The notes below the pieces were generated by a model. It was not told where the DNA came from. It worked only from the letters and a program-made list of their open reading frames with translations, and made no database searches. A stretch of DNA of 64,000 nucleotides from Neoceratodus forsteri (Eukaryota > Chordata > Ceratodontiformes > Ceratodontidae): positions 52,408,001 through 52,472,000 of the forward strand of contig JADMNL010000028.1 in NCBI GenBank assembly GCA_016271365.2, written 5' to 3'. Made by a program: the position numbers and the translations under genes. This document shows, piece after piece, positions 31,622 to 42,731 of this stretch (its first letter is position 1; every line of letters begins with the position of its first letter).

Positions 31622-32086
31622 GCTTTGTATTCAGTTGTTGATAGTCCGCCCACCCCTACCCTGGTATCACCACTGTTTGAGAAGCACAACACTCTAGGCC
31701 CAGCCAGAACTCTTGTAGCATCCCCCTGCCACACCAGCATGCAAGAAGGGAAGAAGGTGGGCGTCACAGCCTGCCCTCCTCAGCTCATGGTTGGCCACCT
31801 TCTGAATGTAGACACTACACTGCTTGCTTGCATAGTAAAACTAGCTGATCACATGATCCACTGGCTTTACTATGCAAGCCACTGTGGGACTATGTTCATC
31901 CAGAAGAAAGTGGCCAGCCATGGACTGAGGAGGGCAGACTGTGTGGGTCGCCTTCTTCCCTTCCTGTGTGCAGGTGCAGCAGGCATAGTGCTATGAGGGT
32001 CCTGGCTATGTCTACAAGTGTTGTGCTTCTACAACAGTGGTGCTACCAGGGTGGGGTGGTGACTATCCATAACTGAATATAAAGTG
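31622..32086. mobile_element. 465-bp foldback (near-palindromic) element
   Basis: The left arm, GCTTTGTATTCAGTTGTTG and onward, mirrors the right arm read in reverse, ACTTTATATTCAGTTATGG. Further matching blocks are GAAGCACAACACT, GGAAGAAGG and CTTGCATAGTAAA. The arms are about 230 bp with many substitutions and a very short centre near 31852. Long terminal inverted repeats without coding capacity suggest a foldback or MITE-type DNA element. No clear target duplication seen. Confidence 0.75.
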
Positions 32087-32639
32087 CGGAGGAAAATCGG
32101 CAGCCACCTGTGGAGGCGGGCAGGTTGTGCCGGCTGCCCATTGTTGGACTAAATGTAAATTTTATCAAAACATGGGTGCTGGGGGGAAGGAGGGGGATCT
32201 GCATGTTAACTGAGGGTAGGTGGACAGGAGGATTTTACATTTAAAGGATCTGGGCTAGGCAGGAGGGTGGGGGCTGTTTCCTTTCCTTTTTTTAGGCAGT
32301 ATTTCCTGAACTGGAACAAATAGTGCTACTGTTAGTTATCTGAGATCTGAATAATGAAGAGTGCATTATTTATGGTACAGTATTCAGGAAATATTCATTG
32401 AATGCACACCCCTAATTGGAATAGCACCCTCTGTGGCAGTGTATACTGGCAATCACAGTAGTGGCCATTAATGTACACTGTTGTGCCCTTTGTCTAGGGA
32501 TGCCCAACTCTAAAGCAGTGGAAAGGCTCCCAGCAGCACTTTGCGCGACTCCCCCGCCCTACTCATTGGTTTTGCCTTATAGATAATTTCTAGTCACATG
32601 ACCCTTTGGTGTTGTAAATTACGAAGTATCTATGTTCTC
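32087..32639. other. No gene or repeat recognised
   Basis: About 550 bases without recognisable features. Confidence 0.4.
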
Positions 32640-35600
32640 ATTTGTCTGTAATACTCATTCCCCACTGGAGCCACTCTACCCCTGCACTCTGCTACACAAA
32701 ACTGCCTGCTACCCAGCAGCTGTTAGTATATCTTCTGCTCCTCTGTATCCACCTACCTCTCTACTTCCTCACCTGCCTCACCCCTCCATGGCTCGTACCC
32801 TTCGGGTCTCTGGTAACCCCTCACCCATGACATAAACCTCATTTTCCATGTGCCCTTCCTTCCATCACTAATGTCTCCCTAACCTAGCGGTCCTGTCTCT
32901 GCGCCTAGGCTACTTGCTCCCTTTCCCCAGGCTTGCAGTGTTTGTAAGCTGCTGCATCCTATTCTGCCTTTTCTCACTACATGGAGCCCCTTTTTCTTCC
33001 CCTGGTGGCAGCTGCACTTCTAGGCACCCTTCCAATAACAGGCTGCTGTGCCCGGGTACTATCCTATGCTCAAGGTGACCTTCTGTACTTTGCAGAGGCC
33101 TTGCATCTGTGCATTCCCTCCCCTCTGCTCATCAGGTGAGAGAAAACCTAGCTCAGTCCTCTCTCACTTCCCTTTCTCTCTAACTCTGAGTGCCGACTGC
33201 TAGGCTTCTCCCTATTCTCCCTCTCCATCCCCCCTTTATTCCCTGGACGCAGTACCCGCAACTCCTCCTACTCCCTGCTCCTCTTGGGAGTGGACACTGA
33301 ACCCAACACGGGCCCTGCAAATGCACCTATCACATCTACCAGTGGTATCCGGACCCTCCCCTAGACTAACAATTACTCACATGAATGTCTGTAGTCTCCC
33401 AGCTAAATTCTCAGACCACAAGTCCTAAGTTTCCGTTCACAACCCACGCATCCTTTGTCTCAGAGAGACCTGGCTAAAGTCTCTGCACTCTCGACTCCCT
33501 GTTCCAACTTGCTGGTTACACCCCACTGCACAAAGACAGGCCTGGCAAAAAGAATGGAGGCACCACTGCCATGTTTGTCAGAGAGCCTCTCTCGGCTTCC
33601 TCCACCCTCTGCTCCAACAATGTTTCCCCTAGTGACTTGTTTATTGCTGAGATAACACTGGGGTCAACCAAGAAACTGTCTGGGTTGTTGTTACAACCCG
33701 GGGGGGGCGTGGCTGGACTTCAAAGCCTGCTTACTGGGTATGGATCTTTCTCCCCTACCTGGGAAACCATCATTCTCGGAGACTTCAACCTCAAGTAGCC
33801 TGACACTCACGAAACTGAATATGCAAACATGCTAAAGGTGCACAACCTGGTCCAAATGATCACCCTTCCTACCTGACTCAACATTCAAACCTCCTCCCAC
33901 TCTCTGATCAACTAGGTAATTACCAACAGAAAGGACAGAATCACTCAGGCAGGCACCCTGTCTGACTCACTGAGTGATCACTCCCCCACCTATGCCATCT
34001 GGACCTCAAAGGCCTCCCCCACCACTCCAAAGTACCTAACTTTTCTCAGCTTTAACTGCCCTGACAAGTCCCTCCTCCTCGAGAACTATAAGGCCATTAA
34101 CTGGTGGGGCCTATATGCCCTTACTAATGTTAATACTGCAGTTGCCTACTTCAGCAATGCTCTGCTAGATATTCAGGACTGACACTTTCCTATCACCACT
34201 AGGAGAGGCCGAGGTGAGTGTACACATTGGTTAACCCCCAAACTCCTCACCCTCATGAAAGAGAGGGACCGGAAATGGACTGCTGACAAACTGACCCCCT
34301 TCCCGGTCCAGTGGAATGAACACCACTACCTGAACAATCAATGCAAACACATGATCAGATCCCTAAAATGGAACTATCACCTCAGGTTACAGAGGGACAG
34401 CTTCAGCAACCCAAGGAAATTCTGGGACTCCATAAGCTCACTTCTGCACCCCCTCACAAGCAGCCCTAACATACACCTAAATTCCCCATCTGGTCTATGG
34501 ACTGATCCCTCTGAAGTGGCCAAGGTGCTCAACTCTCAATTCACCAACCTGTTGGCTCTTCTCAGAAAACTCCCTTCCAGAAATCCCCCTCACTCTGGGC
34601 CCAGTGCCTCCTCACCCTCCCCCCCTGCCCAGTTCCTCCACACCCCCTACTAGTCTACCCTCATGCCCCAGCTCTAGCTTTGTCCCTCAGCCCACATCTT
34701 CCTCCCCCACCTCATTCTATTTTAAGACCATTTCCCTCAGGCACACCTTTAAACTACTTTGGGGTCTACCCAAACTATCAGCCTATATTTGTTCTCCCCC
34801 ACCTTAGTAAACTCCTTGAAAAGGTCATCCATCACCAGCTATCTGAATATCTCAATAAACATAACTTCCTGTGCGCCCAGCAACCCAACGTCCGGAAGCA
34901 TCACAGTACTGCTACAGTGCTGGCTCTGTTCACCAATCACATCCTCACCAACACAGATCATGGCTTTGCCTTTTGTGCTGCTTTTGTAGACGTATTTAAA
35001 AGCCTTCAGTCTGGTTAACCATGCTGTCCTGCTCTCTAAACTGCAATCGATCATCTGTACTATGACGTTCAGTAAATGGCTTTAGTGCTACCTCTCCAAC
35101 CATTTCCAATCAGTTTGTATCAGCACTACCTGTTCTCCTGCCCTCTCAGTGACCACTGGAGTACCCCAAGGGTCCATCCTGGGGCCCCTGCTGTTCTCTA
35201 TCTTTGTCAAAACCCTCCCCTCTGACTGCCTTAACTGCAACACTCTCTGATACGTGGATCACCTAGTCATCTTCCATAGTGACAAAGGGTGGCCTTCTTT
35301 TGCCCGACTAATTTCATGATGGAACACGGAAATACCGCACAGTGGACAGTCGCTGTAATGGTTTGTTTCTTGTATTTCACTTCCCCAGTGTCCTACCCCC
35401 TCCCTGGACCAACTCTAACCTGGAGTTGAGGATCCTAAAGTCTGAGGGGTGCGGGGGGGGCACAGCTCCCCACAGAAAACATTGGGGGTTTGGACGGCAC
35501 AATACCTGCATCAGTATTGTGCCGTTGCTTTGCAGGAGGTTGACAGGTTTACTGTCAACCTAACTTGGTGCTTCCATGACAAATCCCTTCCTCATTTATC

Positions 35601-36532
35601 CTCAGTCATTACCCAGAACTACAATGCTGCCCAGAGCTGGTTCATTTCCAACCTGCTGTTGGTTAAGGCTAAAAAAATCAAAGCCATGCTATATGCATCT
35701 ACACCATTCCAAACCAGCTCCATCACGGATAACTCCTCTCTCCTAACCTTGTCACCCAGTGGCCCGGCCCTGGATAATGTTTTCTCCTTTAAATACCTGG
35801 GGGTTATGCTCGACCTCACTCTTTCCTTCACAGACAATGTCAATATTGTTATTCGCAGGATCAACACAAACTTGGTGCTGCCTACCACGTAAATCCATAC
35901 CTGTACATCTTGCTATAGTCAGAAGCAATCTTCTACCCATACTGGACTACTGTTCCCCCCTTTACTCTCAAGTCTCTGCCACCCTCTGGGTTAGACTCCC
36001 ATCTGCCTATAATAGCGCTTGTCACTTTGCACTGTCTGCCCCCTACTCCACTCATCTCTGCAACCTATTCCACTTTCTCAGCTGGCTCTCTCTACAAGGC
36101 CACTTCAAATTTGCTTTTGGCTGCTTTGTGGACAACATCTTAAGAAACAGCACTTTGTCCCCTCTTCAACTTCTGTAAATTCCATACCTCACCTAGATAC
36201 AACCACTCCTCTGCTGTCCCCCCCTTGAGGTTTTAAGAACCTCGATCACAATGGGTGGAAATACCCTGTCAATAGTGGCCCCCACCTTCTGGAATGGACT
36301 TCTCACACCCCTCAGATCCTTTAGCACTCGTCACCTTTACACACAATCTGTATTATAATATAATTATTTACCGGTGTACTTATTTACCCTACTGTACCTT
36401 GTATCAAGTGTTTCTATTGTGTTTATCATGTATCTTGTACATTGCACCTTCTCGCCTGGATCGTGCCTGAAAACGGTCCTTTGGATCAGACCACCTCCCG
36501 GTTATCAAAGTCATAAATAAATAAACTGTGAC
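32640..36532 (+). mobile_element. L2-like LINE, copy 2, near full-length ORF2 relic
   Basis: Plus-strand LINE of the L2/Rex style. A 2A-like motif lies at 33281-33316. The endonuclease follows with ITHMNVCSLPAKF (33366), a LRETWLKS-like region (33455) and TIILGDFNLK (33770). The linker lies at 34255-34653, then LSKLLEKVIHHQLSEYL (34803), GVPQGSILGPLLFSIFV (35158, in another frame) and a degraded catalytic box near 35250 reading YVDH. A C-terminal block lies near 35900-36180. The 3' end is a short TAAA-type repeat (36515-36530). Many frameshifts are present. The 5' limit is uncertain. 35290-35530 holds extra GC-rich sequence with a hairpin at 35495-35524, probably a small insertion. Confidence 0.75.
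33281..33316 (+). other. 2A-like motif in the LINE N-terminal region
   Basis: The frame reads LLGVDTEPNTGP, close to the 2A consensus D-x-E-x-N-P-G-P, with Thr instead of the first Pro. 2A-like motifs are documented near the N-terminus of CR1, L2 and Rex1 LINE proteins, where they cause ribosome skipping. The altered residue probably abolishes skipping. Confidence 0.55.
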
Positions 36533-36539
36533 AATCACA

Positions 36540-37419
36540 TGGTAGTGTGGAATAGATTGCCACTGTTGGTGATACTAATTGATTAGAATAAGAGAAGCAA
36601 TTCCAAGGATCTGCTTTTCTCCATTCCTGTGCTATCTGTGTGAAACAGATCTAGGTTGTCCACACAGATACATCAGGTGGCCACTTACATAATGGATCAT
36701 AATCGGGTCTCACAATGCACTGCTCCCAGGTTGTTATGATAGTTTCCTTCTGATGTCAGATTTACCTTTTGGTAAACAGTATTAATTGCAGTGGCTCTTC
36801 TGGAATCCTTGTATATTGGGTACCTCAGGTCAGTAAAGGGATGTGAATGATCTAATGGTATTTTATCAAAATAGACACAGTATCTGAGTCCGTATTCATT
36901 TACACATGGGCTAATGTAAAGTTCTTACTTATAATAACATTACCAGAATTCCAGCATGGAGCTGAATAAACCCTTTCAGTATACTGTGCTATTACAATGG
37001 GCCCGATTTTACTAGGTAGACAAAGGGTTTGTGGCAAGCCCTGCGCCCACCGCAAAGTTTGACGCAGCTGCACCAAAGCCCCTTGAATGTAGTTTGGTCT
37101 GATATTAGAAGGGCTGGCACAGTTGCGTCGCGTTCCCAACTTTATGGCACCTTGCACCAAAGGTTTTACGAAAGTGACGATATCTCAGACTCAAAGTTAG
37201 GCCAGGAAGAACCTGTGGTTAATAAAGAAAATGCAGCCTAAATGGAACAAGTGAACAAAACCTGACAAAGATTCTTTGAGCTATGTCGCTGTCGTGATAC
37301 TTTTTTCCTGATTAATTCCTGTTACTCTTATTTAGGACATGCTGCTCACTTGTTTCTGTATAAGCGATCATTTGTAAAGTGCATATGCAAAACATTGTTC
37401 ATTTGCTTAGTCTACTTAC
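36540..37419. other. No gene recognised; candidate small repeat
   Basis: Unassigned sequence, probably intron of the inferred minus-strand gene. 36995-37180 begins GGGCCCGATTTTACTAGG and may be a short interspersed repeat of unknown type. Confidence 0.35.
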
Positions 37420-37497
37420 CTCCACCACCTGTACATACGTAATTAGCTCTTCAATTTTGTTTCTGTCATTTTGTTTTTCTTGGATTAGTTTACCAAT
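37420..37497 (-). CDS. Candidate internal exon of a host coiled-coil gene
   Basis: On the minus strand the acceptor TCTGTTTTCTTTCAG and donor GAG|GTAAGT (full consensus) flank exactly 78 nt. The only open frame is phase 0. It gives 26 residues starting IGKLIQEKQNDRNKIEEL and ending YVQVVE, rich in Lys, Glu, Gln and hydrophobic heptad positions. It lies in non-repeat sequence. The same strand and phase are seen for 12537-12593, 25 kb downstream in the direction of transcription. This pattern is much better than expected by chance, and I infer a host coiled-coil protein gene. The gene is not identified. Confidence 0.65.
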
Positions 37498-38274
37498 CTG
37501 AAAGAAAACAGAGAACCTTAACCAAACTGCTCATATTTCCATTGTAGACTGTGTTACCCATTACAATGCTATGTTGACTGAAGCGGAGTAACCTACATTA
37601 TACTGGTTAGGACACTATCCTTTCTGTTATCTCCAGAGGTCACCATCCATATTGTGTCCTATGTTACAAGTAAAATAAGTCATGTGATCTTGGCTCTGTT
37701 CCTAACGGACACTAGTCTGCATTAGCACAGTTAACGCTGATGAAAAATTGACTCGGAAAGAATGAGTTTGGCAACACTGATAGGTGCTACTTATACTCGG
37801 AGGCAGTAAGAGGCAATTCAAAGCGGAACAGAGCAGTGAGAAGTATCCTTAATGGATGCACGTAGAAAACAAACAGCAACATTATGTGGAGCTGGCTCCA
37901 TGACGATGACTGGTGGCTGCCACTTTGGCAAGCTGGCAACCAGGATCACGCCCGAAGCCCAAGATGTTAAAAGCAAAGTCAGGCAGGAAAGACAAAGAAT
38001 CACCTACATGGATGTTTTCCTCCCAGAGGTGGGGTGGGATATTTCTTGTACCATTTGAAGAGCAGCACCAGAATGTAACATGGGACACTGCTGGTGTCAG
38101 TAACCACACACTGATGGATCCCACCCCAGGGTGCTGACATGGACACACTCTAAATGGAAAGGGGGATGGGCAGGGAGAGCTTGGTACAATGCTCCCCCAT
38201 ACCAGCAGACCCTCATCAGTGGTGCATCCACTACCCAGCCCTTGGCGCCCAACTTCTGATTTGGGTGACAAGTT
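37498..38274. other. No gene or repeat recognised
   Basis: Unassigned sequence upstream (in transcript sense) of the candidate exon. The overlapping open frames at 37852-38137 and 37882-38271 on both strands have no motif I recognise. Confidence 0.35.
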
Positions 38275-38287
38275 CTCATTCTCTCTG

Positions 38288-38334
<47 letters not shown>
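38275..38334 (+). repeat. (TC)n microsatellite
   Basis: A run of CT dinucleotides with a few interruptions, directly at the truncated 5' edge of CR1 copy 3. Confidence 0.95.
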
Positions 38335-38335
38335 C

Positions 38336-39741
38336 AAGTGGCAGCAGGGAGGAGACAGGGAAATACAGACCAGTCAGTCCTACCTCAGTAGAGGGCAATA
38401 TTCTGGAGACACTCCTTAAGGAAAGGGTAGTGCAACATCTGGAATCCATAGCAGCACAGGATCCAAGACAGCAAGGGTTTACAGCAGGAAGGTCCTGTCA
38501 AACTAATCTCATAGATTTCTTTAACTGGGTAACCTGAGTGGTGGACCAAGGGGGTGCAGTTGATGTTGCATCAGCTAAGCTTTCAAAACTGTTCCACACA
38601 GAAGCCTGATTAATAAGCTGGGCAGGTTCGGGTGGGTTAGAAGTTGGTCAACTAGGTGGCAAACTGGTTGGCGGGCAGAAAACAGAGAGTGGTGGTAAAT
38701 GGTATACAGTCAGAAGAGATGCAAGTCACAAGTGGGGTACCTCAGGGATCAGTTCTGGGGCCAGTCCTCTTCAATATCTTCATCAGTGACACTGCAGATG
38801 GACTGGAGGGTAAGGTTTGTCTGTTTGTAGGTGACACCAAGATCTGCAACAGAGTAGATGATCTAGATGGGGTGGGGTGGGCAGAATGAGAAGAGATCTG
38901 GATAAACTGGCAAAATGGTCGGAAGAGTGGCAACTGGGGTTTAATGCATAGAAGTGCAAGATCAAGCACACAGGGAAGAGAAACCCTGAAGCCACCTATA
39001 GGTTGGGAGAGGAGTCGCTGGCAATCACAAGGGAATTGACATGGGCATCATCATCACAGATGACCTGAAATCATCCAAGCAGACTACTAAAGTAGTAGGT
39101 AAGGCTAGAGGGATGTTGGGGTGTATTAGTAGGGATATTACAAGTTGCAAGAGGCAGGCAATAATCCCTCTTTACAAGATGCTGGTTAGGCCCCATCTGG
39201 AGTACTGCATGCAGTACTGGAGGCTGCACCTGCACAAGGACATTAACAAAATGGAGGCAGTCCAGAGAAGGGCAACCAAAAATGGTACTGAGACTGCATC
39301 AGAAAACATATGAGGACAGATTAACAGAGCTCAATACGTATACCCTAGAGCAAAGGAGGGAGAGAGGTGATATGATCGAAACATTCAAACATCTTAAGGG
39401 CATTAACAAGGTGAAAGAGTCTAACATGTTTCAATATACAGTAAGAAAAACAGCAGGACAAGAGGATGCAGCATGAGATTAGAGGGAGGCCGATTAAGGG
39501 GTAATGTGAGGAAGTTCTTTTTTCACAGAAAGGGTGGGGGGATGCAAGGAATGGCCTACCTCAGGAAGTGGTGGATATGAATACAGTGCAAGGCTTCAAA
39601 CAGGCATGGGACACGCATAAGGGAGCAATACAGATGCGTATGAAAAGATAGGCCATTGACAGAGTGGCACATTTATAAGGTAGAATAAATTAACACACTG
39701 GATGGGCCTTGTGGTCCTTGTCTGCCATCAACTTCTATGTT
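38336..39741 (+). mobile_element. CR1-like LINE, copy 3 (5'-truncated, with 3' end)
   Basis: Begins inside the reverse transcriptase (GDREIQTSQSY region) and reaches the CR1 3' end CAACTTCTATGTTTCTATG. Visible motifs are [17 protein letters not shown] (38731), a catalytic box changed to FVGDTK (38825), [17 protein letters not shown] (39183) and the YEDRLTELNTYTLEQRRERG block (39309). The FADD box is destroyed and several frameshifts are present. Confidence 0.85.
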
Positions 39742-40289
39742 TCTATGATTTATGTGCTTCTTTCAAATTTTGTTTGGTCAGGCTTACGTCAATGAAAAAA
39801 TATACAAAGTGTTCCCCTTAACTCCTGGCACTTCATTGTATGTGGGCAAAAATGTGTTTGGGGATTTTTAGGCATAACTCATTTTGTCAGTTTGGGCTGA
39901 AACTTGGCATGCTTGTAGTCCAAGAGCAGATACATATTTGGCTCACTATTCATAATTATCAGCCCTTAATTATGTATTTGGCACCATGGTGAATTTGAGA
40001 GGGAATTTTGGGGTGCTATGCATACTCCATGAATTTGTGTGTGTGTGGGGGGTATTATGAGTTTGTGTTCTGGTACTCACAGAGACCTTTTTGAGTTGGT
40101 CGTGGCGCACAGATGCAGATAAACTCATTGCTATAAGGTGCTTTATAGGGGTGTATCCAATGGAGAGCTCCATTTGTAGGGGCAGGTCAGCAGCAGGCGA
40201 ATCAGTGATCAGGCTGGCGATGACTCACGTTCAGCTGTTCGGGCTGAGCAGGACAACTTTCCAAAGGACAGAGCCACACCAGTAGTGGC
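39742..40289. other. Unassigned, with satellite-like wording
   Basis: 39860-39930 (ATAACTCATTTTGTCAG, then GGGCTGAAACTTGGCATG) resembles the diverged satellite at 48820-50100. 40258-40305 holds an inverted repeat, GGACAGAGCCACACC against GGCGTGGCTCGGTCC. No gene. Confidence 0.35.
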
Positions 40290-41628
40290 GTGGCTCGGTC
40301 CTTTGAAGTTGCATTCCTGCATTGCATTCCTGGTTGCTGTTCACACCGCTGTAGCTTACAGCAGTGTGAATGCGCTGACCCCAGGACTCCCCCCTCACAG
40401 TTAAAAACAGAAAACAAAAACACAAACAAACCCACTGGGGTGCCCAATCCCCCTGTCGGCATGTCCCCTCCCAATTCCTTTGCCGAAGGGGGAGCCCACA
40501 CCCCATCAACAGAATGCCCCCCCTCGCAATTTGTTGCTGGCTGTGCCGAAAACTATGGGGGTGCCCAGTCCCTCTGTCGGTATGCCCCCTCCCAGTTAAT
40601 TTGCCGATGAGGGAGCCCACTCCCCATCAGCATAATGCCCCCAATTTGTTGTGCACCGAGGGGATGCACAATCCTCTCGGCTCTTGTCCCCTCCCCCAGT
40701 TTGTTGTGGGCCAATGGGGGTGCCCAATCCACCGTCAACTACAGCCCCCTCCACAAATACTCAGGTGGCACACTGGGAGCCCACCCCAGCATGCCAAATG
40801 TCCCTGTAAAAAAGAAAGCCTTCCCGTGATGTTAAGTTTTTTTGAAAACCTATAAAATAGAAAATGGTCCTTCGTTGAGTCTGGTGGCCCCTCCAACCCG
40901 CACCCACCCTCTGCGCACCCACCTCCCCACACACCCCCAACCCATATTTACCTCCAGAGCCAGATGTGACGATCTTCGATGGACCTGGAACACATCTGTA
41001 CTCTTCAGAGCTGACCGTGAACTGACGAAATGCTGGTAAGCTGTATAATGGCATAAATAGGGTTTTTTCAACTTTGGTGCATATCTCGGGAATATTTTTA
41101 ATTTGTTTCACCAAACTTGCAACATAGGCTTTTTGAAAGCCCACCTCATGAACAGTGGCACTGCCATTTCTTTAATCGCTCCCGAAAGGTAATTTCACAG
41201 TCACTGCGCAGAATCACCTTTTGGGACTGATTAACAAAACTACAGTGCCACTGCTCAAGGTGGGTTCTCATAAAGCCTATGTTGCAAATTTAGTGAAAAA
41301 ATCCCAAAATTACTGTTTTATGAGTGTATGTGCAGCTTCCACACGCTTGCAACTCGAATCTGCAATAATTTCACTCCAGATTTTCAACATTGGTATCTTT
41401 TTACATCTCATGAACAGTACAGCTGTCATTGTCAACATCCAGGCTGAAATGCATTTTCGCACTTCCGACACAGAAAAGCGCGATCGCTGTGGGAAATCAG
41501 TGTTTGGGACAGATTACAAAAATGAGAGTGACACTGTTCATGAGCAGAGGTCTCAAAATACCTATGCTGAAAATCTGGTGACAAAAGTCCATATAATGAC
41601 TGTGTTACGAGCGTGCGTCGCGCAGTTT
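40290..41628 (+). repeat. Satellite-bearing repeat, copy B, left part
   Basis: Same layout as copy A: GC-rich head with GGTGCCCAATCCCC and GGGAGCCCACCCC repeats (40440-40790), then the conserved block CTCTGCGCACCCACCTCCCC (40909) to CACTCTTCAGAGCTGACCG (41000), an inverted-repeat segment (41085-41270) and diverged ~299-bp units. It stops at AGTTT (41624-41628), where a LINE is inserted, and resumes at 47627. Confidence 0.7.
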
Positions 41629-42425
41629 AGTCTGGCCCAGCCACCTCACTCGGGAAGGAGCTGTAATTGTTGGCTGTGAGGAGTTGAGGTTGCTGGCCAC
41701 ATCGGGGTTGTGGTGAATTTTATCAGGGGCCCCTGCGGGAGAAGTCGAAACTGCATCGGCAGCCGCACTGAGGAGGGAGGCATCGGGCTGCATCGGTAGC
41801 TGGAAGTGAGCACCGGGCACTGACTGACTTTCCCAGCTGGGCTGCAGTCAGCAGCCGGCCAGGGTTTGAGGAGCTTTGAGAAGAGGGCACTGGAGAGGAC
41901 TTCCCAGTGCCTGCAGTCGGCAGTGGGCCAGGGTTTGAAGGAGCTTCTGTGCTGGTGGACCAATCAGGAGAGAGGGCGCCAAATTCAAACAGCAGCTGAG
42001 CTACATAAGTCTGGCCCAGCCACCTCACTCGGGAAGGAGCTGTAATTGTTGGCTGTGAGGAGCGGAGGTTGCTGGCTGCATCGGCGGTGGTGAATTTTAC
42101 TAGGGTCCGCTGCAGGAGGAGTCGGAGCTGCATCGGCAGCCGCATTGAAGAGAGAGGCATTGGGGCTGCATCAATAGCTGAAGTGAGCACCGGGGTCCCC
42201 GGATCGGACTTCTCGGTGGCTACAGTCAGCAGCGAGACAGGGTTTGAGGAGCTGTGAGAAGAGGGCACTGGAGAAGACTTCCCGGCGGCTGCAGTCAGCA
42301 GCGGGCTAGGGTTTGAGGGAGCTTCTGTGCCGGTGGACCAATCGGGAGAGAGGGCGCCAAATTTGAACAGCAGCTGGGCTCTGTAAGTCTGACCCAGCCA
42401 CCTCACTCAGGAAGGAGCTGTAATT
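41629..42425 (+). repeat. Tandem 5' UTR monomers (two full, one partial)
   Basis: AGTCTGGCCCAGCCACCTCA starts at 41629, 42008 and (with one change) 42386, giving monomers of 379 and 378 bp and a partial third that leads into the element body. They are GC-rich and begin exactly at the element's 5' end. By analogy with mouse L1 monomers they probably act as a promoter array; this is inference. Confidence 0.8.
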
Positions 42426-42731
42426 GTTTTCCTCACCACCCACCCCGGCCCAAACTTCTATTAAATGGTCTGTGGAACGGATCCTTGGGGGATGGCACAG
42501 TGTGATTGACTGAGACTGAGCAATAAGAAGCTTGGATTTGTTGCAGAACTGAGGGGGAATGGCATAAGATTAACATATTGTGTTTCTGGTATTGTGTGTG
42601 GGGTTCATACTGTTCACACCCAAAAATTAGGGTGGGTTTGGGGGGCAACCAGATCAGGCATTTTCAGAAGGGTGACTGGATGTATGGAGTGTGGGGCAGC
42701 CATAATATTAAACTGAGCATGGAGGTTCAGA

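Noticed and set aside
31601..31996. 131-codon open frame
   Set aside because: It lies wholly within the arms of the 465-bp foldback and has no recognisable domain.
36665..36750. Candidate third minus-strand exon with a GTAAGT donor
   Set aside because: The donor is good, but there is no pyrimidine-rich acceptor upstream and the peptide is not coiled-coil-like.
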